A stretch of DNA of 64,000 nucleotides. Origin: Roseivirga spongicola (GTDB taxonomy: Bacteria > Bacteroidota > Bacteroidia > Cytophagales > Cyclobacteriaceae). The notes under the pieces were generated by a model, which was given only the letters and a program-made list of their open reading frames with translations, was not told where the DNA came from and did no database searches. A program made the translations under genes and the position numbers. Where the stretch lies: assembly GCF_001592965.1 (NCBI RefSeq), contig NZ_LRPC01000032.1, forward strand, positions 1-64,000, in the 5' to 3' direction. The stretch's first letter is position 1, and each line of letters begins with the position of its first letter. Below, in pieces: positions 1 to 9,003 of this stretch.

Positions 1-15
1 AAAGCAATTATAAAA

Positions 16-59
16 CAATAAAAAAACAATAAAAAAACAATAAAAAAACAATAAAAATA
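16..59. repeat. 11-bp tandem repeat of phased A-tracts
   Basis: Four consecutive units of the form CAATAAAAAAA begin at 16, 27, 38 and 49, with a fifth C at 60, so the period is exactly 11 bp (the last unit is imperfect). Each unit carries an A-tract of 5 to 7 bases. A-tracts repeated about once per helical turn are known to give intrinsic DNA curvature. It lies about 115 bp upstream of the RND permease start, so it could influence that promoter or vary in copy number; both are inference. Confidence 0.8.
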
Positions 60-172
60 CAATTATGAAAGTACTTACTTATTATCAGTCAAGTTAGAAT
101 TAAGGTATGAATGGGATGAAAAGTTAGGTTAATTGGTGGCTATTAAAAAAAACATGACTACTTTGTTAGTTC

Positions 173-3100
173 ATGCAGACACAAAGACCATTTAGGGTAG
201 TAGTTATCTTTCTAGTGCTGGCCATTATTGGAGTGGCGTTTATCCCTAGGCTCAACGTTAACTTTACTCCCACGCAAAGCGCCCCGATACTTAAAATCAG
301 CTATAGATTACCAGATGCTTCTCCAGATATAGTGGAGCGTTTAGCCACTTCTCCTTTAGAGAATGCATTATCACAAATTGAAGGGGTAAACAAGTTGAAA
401 AGTACCTCAGCGTATAACAGAGGCGATATTACCATGGTGTTTGACAAGGACACTGATATGGATTTCAGGAAGTTTGAAGTCAATGCAATCATTAGAAATA
501 TCTATAAGAAACTTCCGGAAAACCTTACCTATCCCATTGTGCAGCAATCGGGAGGGGAGCAAAATGATGATGAGCAGATTTCGCCTATTTTAATGTATTC
601 CATTAACGGGCCTTTTGCAGCCTTTAAGCTGCAAGAAGATGTAGACGAATACATCAGAAAACCGTTAAGCCAAATTCGCGATATTCACAGTGTTCAAATC
701 AGAGGGGGAAATCCTCTACAGATAACTATAGAATTCGATGCTCCATCTCTACTGAGATATGGATTGAATAAATCAAGTATCAATCAAGCGCTCAGTAGCT
801 CGACAAGCGCGGTTTATGCCGGACTGGCTAAAACGCCTTCAGGCCAGCAGTATTTCTTAAAGACAAGTTCGCAAATACCAGATATTAGCAGTTTAGAGCA
901 AACTGAGGTGGCAAGGATTGATGGTAAGCCTATTTATCTGAACGATGTTGCTAAAGTTTTTGTGGAAGAACAAGCACCTAGCTATTACCAACGAATTAAT
1001 GGTAAGAATGCCGTATACATGTCAATAATGGCTCGGCCTATGGTGAATAAGGTGGTTTTGGCCGATGAGATTAAGGCGGAAATAGAAGCGCTAAAATCGG
1101 GATTACCTGCCGGAATAGATGTTCGCTTAGAGCGGGATGACACAGAGTTTCTCCGTAAGGAAATGGATAAGATTTATATTCGAACAGGACTTTCCATCGG
1201 TATACTGGTCCTTTTTATTTTTCTTATCAATAGAAATGTTCGCTACCTATTTACGCTGTTCCTAGGCATTATTGTCAATCTCTGTATTACTGCTATTATC
1301 CTTTATGCGCTGAATGTAGAGTTGCACATGTATAGCATAGCCGGTCTGACTATTTCCTTCGGACTGATTGTAGACAATGCCATAGTGATGCTCGATCACC
1401 TACATAAGAAGAAGAACTCCAGAATTTTCTTGGCTTTGTTGGCAGCATCACTCACTACTATTATGGCCCTTTTAATGGTGCTTCTGTTGCCAGAAGAAGA
1501 TAGAAGGGATCTGACAGATTTCTCCATTGTAGTGTCTATTAACTTGGCAACATCGCTGTTGATTGCCCTGTTCTTCACCCCATCTCTTTACCAGCTTCTA
1601 TTTAAAGAAGAATTGAAGAGGACTTCTAAAATGGTCAGCATAAAAGGTTTGCGCAGAAGGGTACGCTGGTTTAGTGCATATAGTCGCTCTATTAAGTTCG
1701 TAGTAAAGTATCGAAAGGCGTTTATCTTCATAGTCATTTTAGGTTTTGGTTTACCTGTGTTTAAACTACCACCACAATGGGAAGGGCAAGAATGGTACAA
1801 CAATTCAATTGGTAGTGATAAATATCAGGACGACATTAAACCGATAGTGGACAAGGCACTCGGAGGTGCACTAAGAAAGTTTGTTACCGAGGTGTATGAA
1901 GGCTACTATTATGGTACTCCTCAACGTACTCGCTTGTTTGTTCGAGCTAGCTTGCCTTTTGGTACTACCCTAGACGATACAAATTATGTGATATCCAAAA
2001 TTGAGAATTACTTGGTAGACGTAAAGGGGATAGATAAGTACGTAACACAAGTAAATGAAAGAACTGCCAGAATTGAGATAACTTTTGCGCCAGAGTATGA
2101 AAACTCTGCGGTGCCGTATCAATTAAAAGGCAGGTTACAGGCACGTTCATTAGACCTTACAGGAGTAAGGTGGTCCATTACTGGTATAGGTCAAAGTTTT
2201 AATGCTGGTGGAGAGAGTAACCAGAGGCCGAGCTATTCGGTGGTAATGAGGGGGTACAATTATGACGAACTGGAAACACAGGCGGAGATTTTTGCCCAAA
2301 TGCTGGTAGATGGTAATAGGAGGGTTCAAGAGGTGAAAACAAACGAGAAGTTTGGCTACTCCTCAGAGAAAACCAGTGAATATGTTTTAAGTTTTGATGT
2401 AGGTCGCTTAGCAAGAGCTGGTATTAGCCGAAGTAGCATAATGAATACGCTTGGGGATTTAACCAAGCCGAGAGGACGATCATTTGAGGCCAATTACCAA
2501 GATAAAAGGCTGCCAGTTGTCATTAAGGCTAATAGTGCTGATCAGTTTTCTAAGTGGGATCTAATGGAAGAAGCTTTACCTATAGATACCGCACGGTTTG
2601 TGAAAATTAAGGATTTTGCCACTCTTACCTTTGAAGAAACAGCCAACGAATTACTTAAAGAGGATAGGCAATACCTCAGGCGTTTAGCTTTCGATTATTT
2701 AGGCTCTGGAAAATTTGGTCGTCAATATTTAGAAGAGAGTATTGAGAAAATGGAGCAGTTGTTGCCAGTTGGTTATTCTGTAGAGACCTCTGGTAATTAC
2801 TTCAGCTTTAGGCAGCAGCAACGCCAATATAGTCTCCTATTATTTCTTATGGTGGGTATTTTCTTTATCTGTGCCATTTTGTTCGAAAACCTGAAACAAC
2901 CTTTTTATATCATTATAACCATTCCAATTTCCTTCATTGGTTTGTTCCTTATTTTCTCCTTGTTCGATTTTAGGTTCGACCCAGGAGGATTTGCCGCTTT
3001 TGTTATGCTAGGAGGGTTGGTAGTAAACGCTTCCATCTTCATTGTTAACGACTTGAATAATACAAGGCTCAAAAAATACAATCGTTCGGTGCTAAGGTCT

Positions 3101-3289
3101 GTTATGGGGAAGGCACAGCCAATTATTCTAACCATTCTTTCAACCTGCTTTGGCCTGATTCCTTTCTTGCTAGAAGGTGATTCAGAATATTTCTGGTTCG
3201 CTCTGGCTATTGGTACTATCGGTGGTTTGGTGTTCTCAACCGTGGCGGTATTCCTTTGCTTGCCAGTGTTCTTGAGTAGGAGGAAATAG
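173..3289 (+). CDS. RND efflux permease, divergent proton relay
   Basis: Inner-membrane RND pump subunit of 1038 aa, the usual family length. It has an N-terminal transmembrane helix, two large periplasmic loops and two bundles of membrane helices. ATG 173 is the first possible start because an in-frame TAG lies at 167. The TM4 motif reads GLIVDNAIVMLDH: D401 is present, but the second Asp of the AcrB pair is N402. The TM10 motif reads GLVVNASIFIV, where the AcrB-type lysine is N952. The pump therefore belongs to a subfamily distinct from the HAE1-type pump at 52241. No adaptor or TolC gene is visible next to it; they may lie left of the window. Substrate is unknown. Confidence 0.9.
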   Translation: MQTQRPFRVVVIFLVLAIIGVAFIPRLNVNFTPTQSAPILKISYRLPDASPDIVERLATSPLENALSQIEGVNKLKSTSAYNRGDITMVFDKDTDMDFRKFEVNAIIRNIYKKLPENLTYPIVQQSGGEQNDDEQISPILMYSINGPFAAFKLQEDVDEYIRKPLSQIRDIHSVQIRGGNPLQITIEFDAPSLLRYGLNKSSINQALSSSTSAVYAGLAKTPSGQQYFLKTSSQIPDISSLEQTEVARIDGKPIYLNDVAKVFVEEQAPSYYQRINGKNAVYMSIMARPMVNKVVLADEIKAEIEALKSGLPAGIDVRLERDDTEFLRKEMDKIYIRTGLSIGILVLFIFLINRNVRYLFTLFLGIIVNLCITAIILYALNVELHMYSIAGLTISFGLIVDNAIVMLDHLHKKKNSRIFLALLAASLTTIMALLMVLLLPEEDRRDLTDFSIVVSINLATSLLIALFFTPSLYQLLFKEELKRTSKMVSIKGLRRRVRWFSAYSRSIKFVVKYRKAFIFIVILGFGLPVFKLPPQWEGQEWYNNSIGSDKYQDDIKPIVDKALGGALRKFVTEVYEGYYYGTPQRTRLFVRASLPFGTTLDDTNYVISKIENYLVDVKGIDKYVTQVNERTARIEITFAPEYENSAVPYQLKGRLQARSLDLTGVRWSITGIGQSFNAGGESNQRPSYSVVMRGYNYDELETQAEIFAQMLVDGNRRVQEVKTNEKFGYSSEKTSEYVLSFDVGRLARAGISRSSIMNTLGDLTKPRGRSFEANYQDKRLPVVIKANSADQFSKWDLMEEALPIDTARFVKIKDFATLTFEETANELLKEDRQYLRRLAFDYLGSGKFGRQYLEESIEKMEQLLPVGYSVETSGNYFSFRQQQRQYSLLLFLMVGIFFICAILFENLKQPFYIIITIPISFIGLFLIFSLFDFRFDPGGFAAFVMLGGLVVNASIFIVNDLNNTRLKKYNRSVLRSVMGKAQPIILTILSTCFGLIPFLLEGDSEYFWFALAIGTIGGLVFSTVAVFLCLPVFLSRRK

Positions 3290-3348
3290 TAATTATAATT
3301 TTAGGTGATTAACGAGTATTTTAGTTATACTTGGATAAACACTTCAAA

Positions 3349-4509
3349 ATGAATTATAGGAAATTGCAGTTGCTGTTAGGGCTAATTTTAATAGTCTCTT
3401 GTGGTCACAAAAAAGAAACTCTAGAGAATAAGCCTAATCCAGATCAGTTCCAATCTATCGTTATCAACAGAAATCCACCCGAACTTAAGTTCGCTGACCT
3501 AATAGAAAAGGTAGAAGTTGTTAAGCTAGAAGAGACCGAAGAATCACTTCTCGGTGTAATTTTTAATCTGACAATACATAATGACCTCATAGTAATCCCG
3601 AACACTAAGAGCAACTCCCTCTATTTCTTTAACAGAAAGGGAGAGTTTATAAGACAGCTTAATAGGAACGGAGATGGCCCAGAAGAATATAGTTCGCTTT
3701 GGAGCTATTGGTTAAAAGGCGATACAGTAAAAATCTATGACAATGATAGGTCTCGGGTTGTCAGTTATGATTTTGAAGGTAACTATCTATCAGAGTTAAA
3801 GCTGCCTAAAAATGCAATGCATGTTTATGAAAATGAAGGCGGTTACTGGACCGATTATAGCCACAGGTTTACAGGAGACTCTACTAACTATGAATTGGTG
3901 CGGTACAATCAAAACATGCAAGAACCAATAGAGTTTTTACCATTTAATCGGCCCTTTGGCTTTCCAATTGTAACCACTACTAACTCTATGATTCCTTATA
4001 AAGATGTCCTTGTCTATAAACAGATATTGAATGATAGCACCTACCTGATTAAGGACGCTGGTATTAAGCCGTTTATTCACTTTGATTTTGGTGCAGATTT
4101 TTTGTGGAGAGATGAAAAAGTGTTGAACAATCCTAGCATAGCAATGAATGAAATACGCGATGCCAATAAGGTATGGATGATTTGGCCGAAGATTGGTGAG
4201 CAGCTTATTTACCTTACTTATAATACTTCTTTTGAAGATTCTTTTCAGATGGTGATCGATAGAGCTACTGGCAAGCAGTTTAGTTTAGATACTAGGAAAA
4301 ATGCTGAAGAGAAATTGGGTTTAATGTTCGATCAATGGCTCGGTAACAATACTATGCTTATACCAATTAATTCACTAGACCTTTCCGAACTCTTAGAAGA
4401 TCTTGATGAATCTCAATATTCTTTTAGAGAAGGAAGCTCACTAGATGTTATAGAGTCTTCTGAAAACCCTGCGCTTATGTGGGTTAAGTTCAAAAAGTCT
4501 TTAAAATAA
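3349..4509 (+). CDS. 6-bladed beta-propeller lipoprotein
   Basis: Predicted lipoprotein of 386 aa. I start it at ATG 3349 rather than the upstream TTG 3331 because this gives a clean lipoprotein signal (MNYRKLQLLLGLILIVSC, lipid Cys18). The mature part resembles Bacteroidota 6-bladed beta-propeller proteins (DUF5128-like), with repeated short strands such as LYFFNRKGEFIRQL. The early motif VEVVKLEETEESLLG recurs in the paralogues at 4519 and 15896. It is followed 9 bp later by its closest paralogue. No catalytic residues are evident; a surface binding or scaffolding role is inference. Confidence 0.8.
   Translation: MNYRKLQLLLGLILIVSCGHKKETLENKPNPDQFQSIVINRNPPELKFADLIEKVEVVKLEETEESLLGVIFNLTIHNDLIVIPNTKSNSLYFFNRKGEFIRQLNRNGDGPEEYSSLWSYWLKGDTVKIYDNDRSRVVSYDFEGNYLSELKLPKNAMHVYENEGGYWTDYSHRFTGDSTNYELVRYNQNMQEPIEFLPFNRPFGFPIVTTTNSMIPYKDVLVYKQILNDSTYLIKDAGIKPFIHFDFGADFLWRDEKVLNNPSIAMNEIRDANKVWMIWPKIGEQLIYLTYNTSFEDSFQMVIDRATGKQFSLDTRKNAEEKLGLMFDQWLGNNTMLIPINSLDLSELLEDLDESQYSFREGSSLDVIESSENPALMWVKFKKSLK
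4453..4495 (+). repeat. 43-nt identical block shared by tandem paralogues
   Basis: Bases 4453-4495 are identical to 5635-5677, the 3' ends of the two neighbouring beta-propeller genes. Flanking coding sequence is far more diverged. This points to a recent gene-conversion tract or strong constraint on the C-terminus. Confidence 0.85.
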
Positions 4510-4518
4510 TCGGCCCTT

Positions 4519-5688
4519 ATGATTAGACATACACAACACGTCTTATCGAAATTATTGATTGCCACGGTAAGTTTAGGTTTCTCCTCGTGTCATCCAGAGA
4601 ACGGTAAGTCTGAAGCTGGTGATGACGTATTCCAATCTATCGCCATAGATATAAATACACCATCGGTAGATATTTCTGACTTAATTGATGAGGTAGAGGT
4701 GGTTAAACTAGAAGAAACTGAACAATCATTGATAGGAGCTGCCATGGAGGTATACTGGAATGGCAGTTACTTTAAATTTACTTCAGAAAAACTGAAAACG
4801 CTGTATGTCTTCAATGGAGTTGGTGATTTGGTAACCAAGTTTAATAGGTTTGGAAACGGTCCAGAAGAGTACGGCTCAATTAACAGCTATTGGCTGAGAT
4901 CGGATACTCTCGTCTTTTTCGATAATTCAAGGAAAAGACTCTTCAAATACCTTTTAGATGGGCAGTATTTAAGCTCTATGGAGACGGTCTATGATGTTAA
5001 CCACGTCCAAGAATTGAACGGAAAATATTGGCTAGACCTGAGTTTTAGAGCGCAGGCTGACAGTTCAGCTGGGCAAATTGCTATGCTTGACAAAAGTTTC
5101 GGAAACCCTCGATACTTTCTAGAGACACTGGGAGATATTGGTTTTCCTACAGGTACGCCAGTTAATAGTTTTACACCTTATAAGAATAGCTTACTATATC
5201 GTCAGCTATTGAGTGATTCTGTATACCAAATTAATGACGAGAGGGTTCGCCCATATTTGCATTTCGACTTGAAAGGTGAGTTTTTATGGACATTAGATGA
5301 GGCAAAGGATGAGCAAACCTCTCCTGTAAACCAGATTTTAACCTCGGGAAAGGTTTGGCTCTTCGTTCCTAAGATTGGCGAGGAGTGGATTCATATTGAT
5401 TACCGTATTGGTTTCGATCAAGCTTATGATGACTTACTGTATCATAGGCCTACAGGTCAAATTATGTCTATCGATATAAGAAAGGGTGATCAAAGCCCAT
5501 ATGATTTAGCTTTTAACTCGTGGCATAACGGTAGAATGTTGCTTACAGTAAATTCCTCAGATATTGGAGAGTTTCTGGCAGAATTGGACGAAAATCAGAT
5601 CTCATTTATAGAAGGCAGTACTCTAGAAGATATTGAGTCTTCTGAAAACCCTGCGCTTATGTGGGTTAAGTTCAAAAGTGAATTCTAG
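4519..5688 (+). CDS. 6-bladed beta-propeller lipoprotein, tandem paralogue
   Basis: A 389-aa predicted lipoprotein (signal MIRHTQHVLSKLLIATVSLGFSSC, lipid Cys24) and the nearest relative of the gene just upstream. Both share VEVVKLEETE near the N-terminus, the RxGxGPEEYxS blade motif and the C-terminal ESSENPALMWVKFK. The last 43 nt of shared coding sequence are identical at the DNA level although the bodies have diverged widely. It is probably co-transcribed with the upstream copy and converges on cdaA. Ligand and partner are unknown. Confidence 0.8.
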   Translation: MIRHTQHVLSKLLIATVSLGFSSCHPENGKSEAGDDVFQSIAIDINTPSVDISDLIDEVEVVKLEETEQSLIGAAMEVYWNGSYFKFTSEKLKTLYVFNGVGDLVTKFNRFGNGPEEYGSINSYWLRSDTLVFFDNSRKRLFKYLLDGQYLSSMETVYDVNHVQELNGKYWLDLSFRAQADSSAGQIAMLDKSFGNPRYFLETLGDIGFPTGTPVNSFTPYKNSLLYRQLLSDSVYQINDERVRPYLHFDLKGEFLWTLDEAKDEQTSPVNQILTSGKVWLFVPKIGEEWIHIDYRIGFDQAYDDLLYHRPTGQIMSIDIRKGDQSPYDLAFNSWHNGRMLLTVNSSDIGEFLAELDENQISFIEGSTLEDIESSENPALMWVKFKSEF

Positions 5689-5726
5689 AGAAATTACCTT
5701 AAACCATTAGGCGTTAAATACGATGA

Positions 5727-6581
5727 TTAGTTGACACCAGAAGTCGCTTCTGCATTGACTTCTTCTTCAACTTCTCGCTTTACGTTTTCGGTATCGGACA
5801 AATAAGAGATAATTCGCTTCCTAATTTCCGGGATAGAAAGGTTGCTATCAATACGTCCATTTCTAATGATAGATATTTGACCTGTCTCTTCAGAAACGGA
5901 AAGTATTAGCGTATCAGTGGCTTCTGACATGCCCATTGCTGCTCTGTGCCTCATGCCATAATGTGCAGGTAGCTCGCGTTCGCTAACTGGGAGAATGCAT
6001 CGTGCCGCCAAAATTTTACCTTGGTATATGATAATGGCGCCATCGTGTAAAGGGCTGTATTTGTTGAATATTGCTATGAGTAAACGCTTAGAGAGTGTAG
6101 CATCTAGTCTATCACCACTGTCGGCATAAAATTTCAGTTCTGAGTTTCTAGAAAAGACCATTAAGGCCCCAGTGTTGGTAGAAGAGAGGTTTTTGGATGC
6201 CTCAATAATGGGAGTCAGGTTGAAGTGTTCTTTAGCTTCTTTTCGCTTCCAAATCATTAGGCTCTGCAAAACACCATCTTTTCGGAAGGTGGTTTTGCCT
6301 AGTACAATTAAGAATTTTCTAATCTCTTGCGAGAAGATGATGATAGCAGCTAACACACCGACTCCCATAAACTGGCCGAGAATACCAGTGAGCAACTCCA
6401 TTTCTGCCGCCCGCACAATTAAGAAAGCCAGGTACAAAACCAAGAAGCCAATTAATACCCTTACAGCAACACTTCCCTTTAGAAGCTTGTACACCTGATA
6501 GAGCAGAACACTTACCAGCGTAATGTCTAGCATGTCAATCCATCTGATTTCTAAGAACCCTATGTTTATAGCGTAAATCAA
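5727..6581 (-). CDS. cdaA: Diadenylate cyclase CdaA (c-di-AMP synthase)
   Basis: Membrane-bound enzyme that condenses two ATP into cyclic di-AMP. At 284 aa it has the usual CdaA layout: about three N-terminal transmembrane helices (residues 18-95), then the DAC domain with the DGA motif at 180-182 and RHRAA at 211-215. Start is TTG 6581, supported by family-like N-terminal sequence (IGFLEIRWIDMLDI) ahead of the first ATG codon at residue 17. The TTG overlaps the folP stop as TTGA, suggesting translational coupling. A folP-cdaA pair is common in Bacteroidota. No phosphodiesterase for c-di-AMP is seen in the window. Confidence 0.93.
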   Translation of the reverse strand: MIYAINIGFLEIRWIDMLDITLVSVLLYQVYKLLKGSVAVRVLIGFLVLYLAFLIVRAAEMELLTGILGQFMGVGVLAAIIIFSQEIRKFLIVLGKTTFRKDGVLQSLMIWKRKEAKEHFNLTPIIEASKNLSSTNTGALMVFSRNSELKFYADSGDRLDATLSKRLLIAIFNKYSPLHDGAIIIYQGKILAARCILPVSERELPAHYGMRHRAAMGMSEATDTLILSVSEETGQISIIRNGRIDSNLSIPEIRKRIISYLSDTENVKREVEEEVNAEATSGVN

Positions 6582-7450
6582 GTGTTTAAGGCTTTAAAGA
6601 GTTTAATAGTTTCGTGGGCTTCTTTAACATCGTGAACGCGTAAAAGGCTTGCACCGTTTTGCAATGCAATCATATTTAGTGCTGTAGTACCGTTCAAAGC
6701 ATCCTGCGGTTCTATATTCAGGGTTTTATAAATCATAGATTTTCTTGACAGCCCCGCGAGTAAAGGATAGCCAAGTCTTTTAAGATAACTTAATTTTTGG
6801 AGCAATTTATAGTTCTGAGATATGCTTTTGGCAAAACCAAACCCAGGGTCAATAATGATGTCTGAAACTCCTCTCTGCTTCAGTTCATTGCACTTGATGG
6901 CAAGCTCCTTTCCAATATCTATCAGTAAATCGTCATATTGATTCAATGATTTCATGGTTTGAGGGGTTCCCCTCATATGCATAAGTATGTAAGGAACGTT
7001 GAGTTGGGCCACTGTTTCAAACATGTTGCTATCTAAGTTGCCACCAGAGACATCGTTGATAATATTTGCTCCAGATTCAATAGCATGTTTTGCCACCGAA
7101 GAACGAAAGGTATCAACAGAAATGAGTACCTCTGGAAACTTGGATCTCACTAAATTGATGGCATCTGTAACTCTCTTTGTTTCCTCTTCTTCAGAAATGT
7201 CATCAGCGCCAGGTCGGGTAGAGTAACCTCCTATATCTAGGATAAAAGCACCTGCTTTAACCATTTGATGTGCCTTTTTGAGAATGGCAGTTTCTTGATT
7301 TACGCGGCTTTCGGCATAAAATGAATCAGGGGTGATATTGAGTATTCCCATCACCTGAGGTTCATCTAGACTCACCAGATTTCCACTGATATTCAATGTG
7401 GATTTAACCTCAAATAGCTTATCTTTCGCGCTCAAGAATTCTTTAGACAT
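6578..7450 (-). CDS. folP: Dihydropteroate synthase
   Basis: Folate biosynthesis enzyme joining hydroxymethyl-dihydropterin pyrophosphate and p-aminobenzoate. The 290-aa TIM barrel shows the DHPS signatures: MGILNITPDSFYAES, FILDIGGYSTRPGA, SVDTFRSSVA, NIINDVSGG, a DPGFGFAKS pterin-binding segment, GLSRKS, and the C-terminal LRVHDVKEA. ATG at 7450. It is first of a two-gene minus-strand operon with cdaA, which it overlaps by 4 bp. The divergent DUF1599 gene starts only 15 bp away, so the promoters of both genes must overlap the opposing coding sequences. Confidence 0.96.
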   Translation of the reverse strand: MSKEFLSAKDKLFEVKSTLNISGNLVSLDEPQVMGILNITPDSFYAESRVNQETAILKKAHQMVKAGAFILDIGGYSTRPGADDISEEEETKRVTDAINLVRSKFPEVLISVDTFRSSVAKHAIESGANIINDVSGGNLDSNMFETVAQLNVPYILMHMRGTPQTMKSLNQYDDLLIDIGKELAIKCNELKQRGVSDIIIDPGFGFAKSISQNYKLLQKLSYLKRLGYPLLAGLSRKSMIYKTLNIEPQDALNGTTALNMIALQNGASLLRVHDVKEAHETIKLFKALNT

Positions 7451-7465
7451 TTAAAAACGATCACC

Positions 7466-8014
7466 TTGGAGGAGCAAACGGTAGGCGAATATAAAGAAGT
7501 TATTAAGGCCTGTAAAGACATATTTTTGAAGAAGACTCAAGATTATGGAACAGCCTGGAGAATACTCAGACTTTCGTCCATCACAGATCAGATTTTTATC
7601 AAGGCCCAACGCATCAGGTCTATCCAAATGAAGGGTAAGCAAATGGTAGATGATGATATTACGGGAGAGTTCATTGGTATTATTAATTACTGTGTTATTG
7701 CACTCATTCAGATGGACTTAACGGAAAGTGATCCGTTAGAGCTAGATGTTGATACCTTAGAACCGCTTTACGATAAGCATGTGAATGAAACGATGGCTTT
7801 GCTCATGAATAAAAACCATGATTATGGTGAAGCTTGGAGAGATATGAGAGTGAGTTCGATGACGGACATTGTACTCATGAAATTGCTTCGAGTGAAGCAA
7901 ATTGAAGATAACCAGGGTAAGACTATCATTTCAGAGGGTATAGATGCCAATTATATGGATATGATTAACTATGCCGTTTTTTGTATGATTTTAATGGGAG
8001 CCGCAAAAGCATGA
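7466..8014 (+). CDS. DUF1599 domain protein (duplicated domain)
   Basis: A 182-aa protein with two copies of the DUF1599 unit: KKTQDYGTAWRILRLSSITDQIFIKAQRIRSI in the first half (residues about 22-53) and a matching KNHDYGEAWRDMRVSSMTDIVLMKLLRVKQI in the second. Function is unproven; the family has been loosely linked to nucleotide-modifying or NTP-pyrophosphatase-like folds. The only start that keeps the first repeat is TTG 7466, because no upstream ATG or GTG exists in frame. Its stop overlaps the next start (ATGA at 8011). In many Bacteroidota this gene sits between folP and a DoxX-like gene, as here. Confidence 0.85.
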   Translation: MEEQTVGEYKEVIKACKDIFLKKTQDYGTAWRILRLSSITDQIFIKAQRIRSIQMKGKQMVDDDITGEFIGIINYCVIALIQMDLTESDPLELDVDTLEPLYDKHVNETMALLMNKNHDYGEAWRDMRVSSMTDIVLMKLLRVKQIEDNQGKTIISEGIDANYMDMINYAVFCMILMGAAKA

Positions 8015-9003
8015 AAGCATTAAATACAGTTGCCAGATTTATAGTAGGAGGTCTGTTTATTTTTTCCGGATTAATTAAAGTAAACGACCCTGTCGGAACT
8101 CAAATTAAGTTAGAAGAGTACTTTACTGTCTTTGCCGTAGACATAGCACCCTTTTTCGAGTCATTAAAGCCTTTGGCCCTGTTCTTTTCCATTTTGCTAT
8201 CTACATTAGAAGTTGTTTTAGGTATAGCCATACTCCTTAAGTATAGAGAGAAGTTGGTCACCACACTATTGTTGGCCATGATTATCTTCTTTACCTTCCT
8301 CACTTTTTATAGTGCCTACTTCAATAAAGTAACTGATTGTGGCTGTTTTGGAGATGCTATCAAACTAACCCCTTGGCAGTCTTTCTTTAAAGACATCATT
8401 TTGTTGGTGTTTATAGTCATCTTATTTATTGGTAGAAAGGCCAATGACATAAAAAGACCATCCAACTTTAAGCATATCAGTGTGGCTGTAAGTACCGTTT
8501 TTTGCTTGGTAGTAGCTTTTTGGTCAATCAACCATTTGCCTTCTATAGACTTTAGAGCGTATAAGGAGGGAACTGTAATTCCCGTGGCTATGATGCCTCC
8601 AGCAGACAATCCTTCTGAAGTGCCAAAAATTACTAACTATGCGTTCTGGGGCGATGAAGATGATTATACCATGGAGTCGCTTTCAGGTAAGAAGTTGCTT
8701 GTCATAGTTCACGATGTTGAAAACACCGAGCTAAGAGCCTACCCAATGTTGAATAGCCTCGTTCGTTCAATTGAAAATCAGGTAGGGGTGGTAGCCATTA
8801 CAGCATCTTCAGGCCCTGAGTTTGAATCGCTCAGACACGATGTTCAATTGGCAGTTCCTTATTATTATTCAGATAAAACGCTCTTGAAAACCATGGTGAG
8901 GTCTAACCCAGGTTTAGTACTTCTTCAAGATGGGCAGGTGATGAAGAAGTGGCACTATAATGATATTCCTGATGCCACTGAACTACTCAATGAGTTTTAT
9001 TAA
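8011..9003 (+). CDS. DoxX/MauE-like membrane protein (BT_3928 family)
   Basis: Inner-membrane protein of 330 aa. Four N-terminal helices (about residues 5-150) carry the DoxX-type opening FIVGGLFIFSGLIKVNDPVG and a conserved DCGCFGDAI motif. A fifth helix (about 158-175) leads to a C-terminal thioredoxin-like extracytoplasmic domain without an obvious CxxC. The start is ATG 8011, overlapping the DUF1599 stop, not the upstream in-frame TTG. It ends in TAATG with aroK. Bacteroidota members of this family keep the same folP-DUF1599 neighbourhood; a redox or quinone-linked role is inferred only from the MauE/DoxX likeness. Confidence 0.85.
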   Translation: MKALNTVARFIVGGLFIFSGLIKVNDPVGTQIKLEEYFTVFAVDIAPFFESLKPLALFFSILLSTLEVVLGIAILLKYREKLVTTLLLAMIIFFTFLTFYSAYFNKVTDCGCFGDAIKLTPWQSFFKDIILLVFIVILFIGRKANDIKRPSNFKHISVAVSTVFCLVVAFWSINHLPSIDFRAYKEGTVIPVAMMPPADNPSEVPKITNYAFWGDEDDYTMESLSGKKLLVIVHDVENTELRAYPMLNSLVRSIENQVGVVAITASSGPEFESLRHDVQLAVPYYYSDKTLLKTMVRSNPGLVLLQDGQVMKKWHYNDIPDATELLNEFY

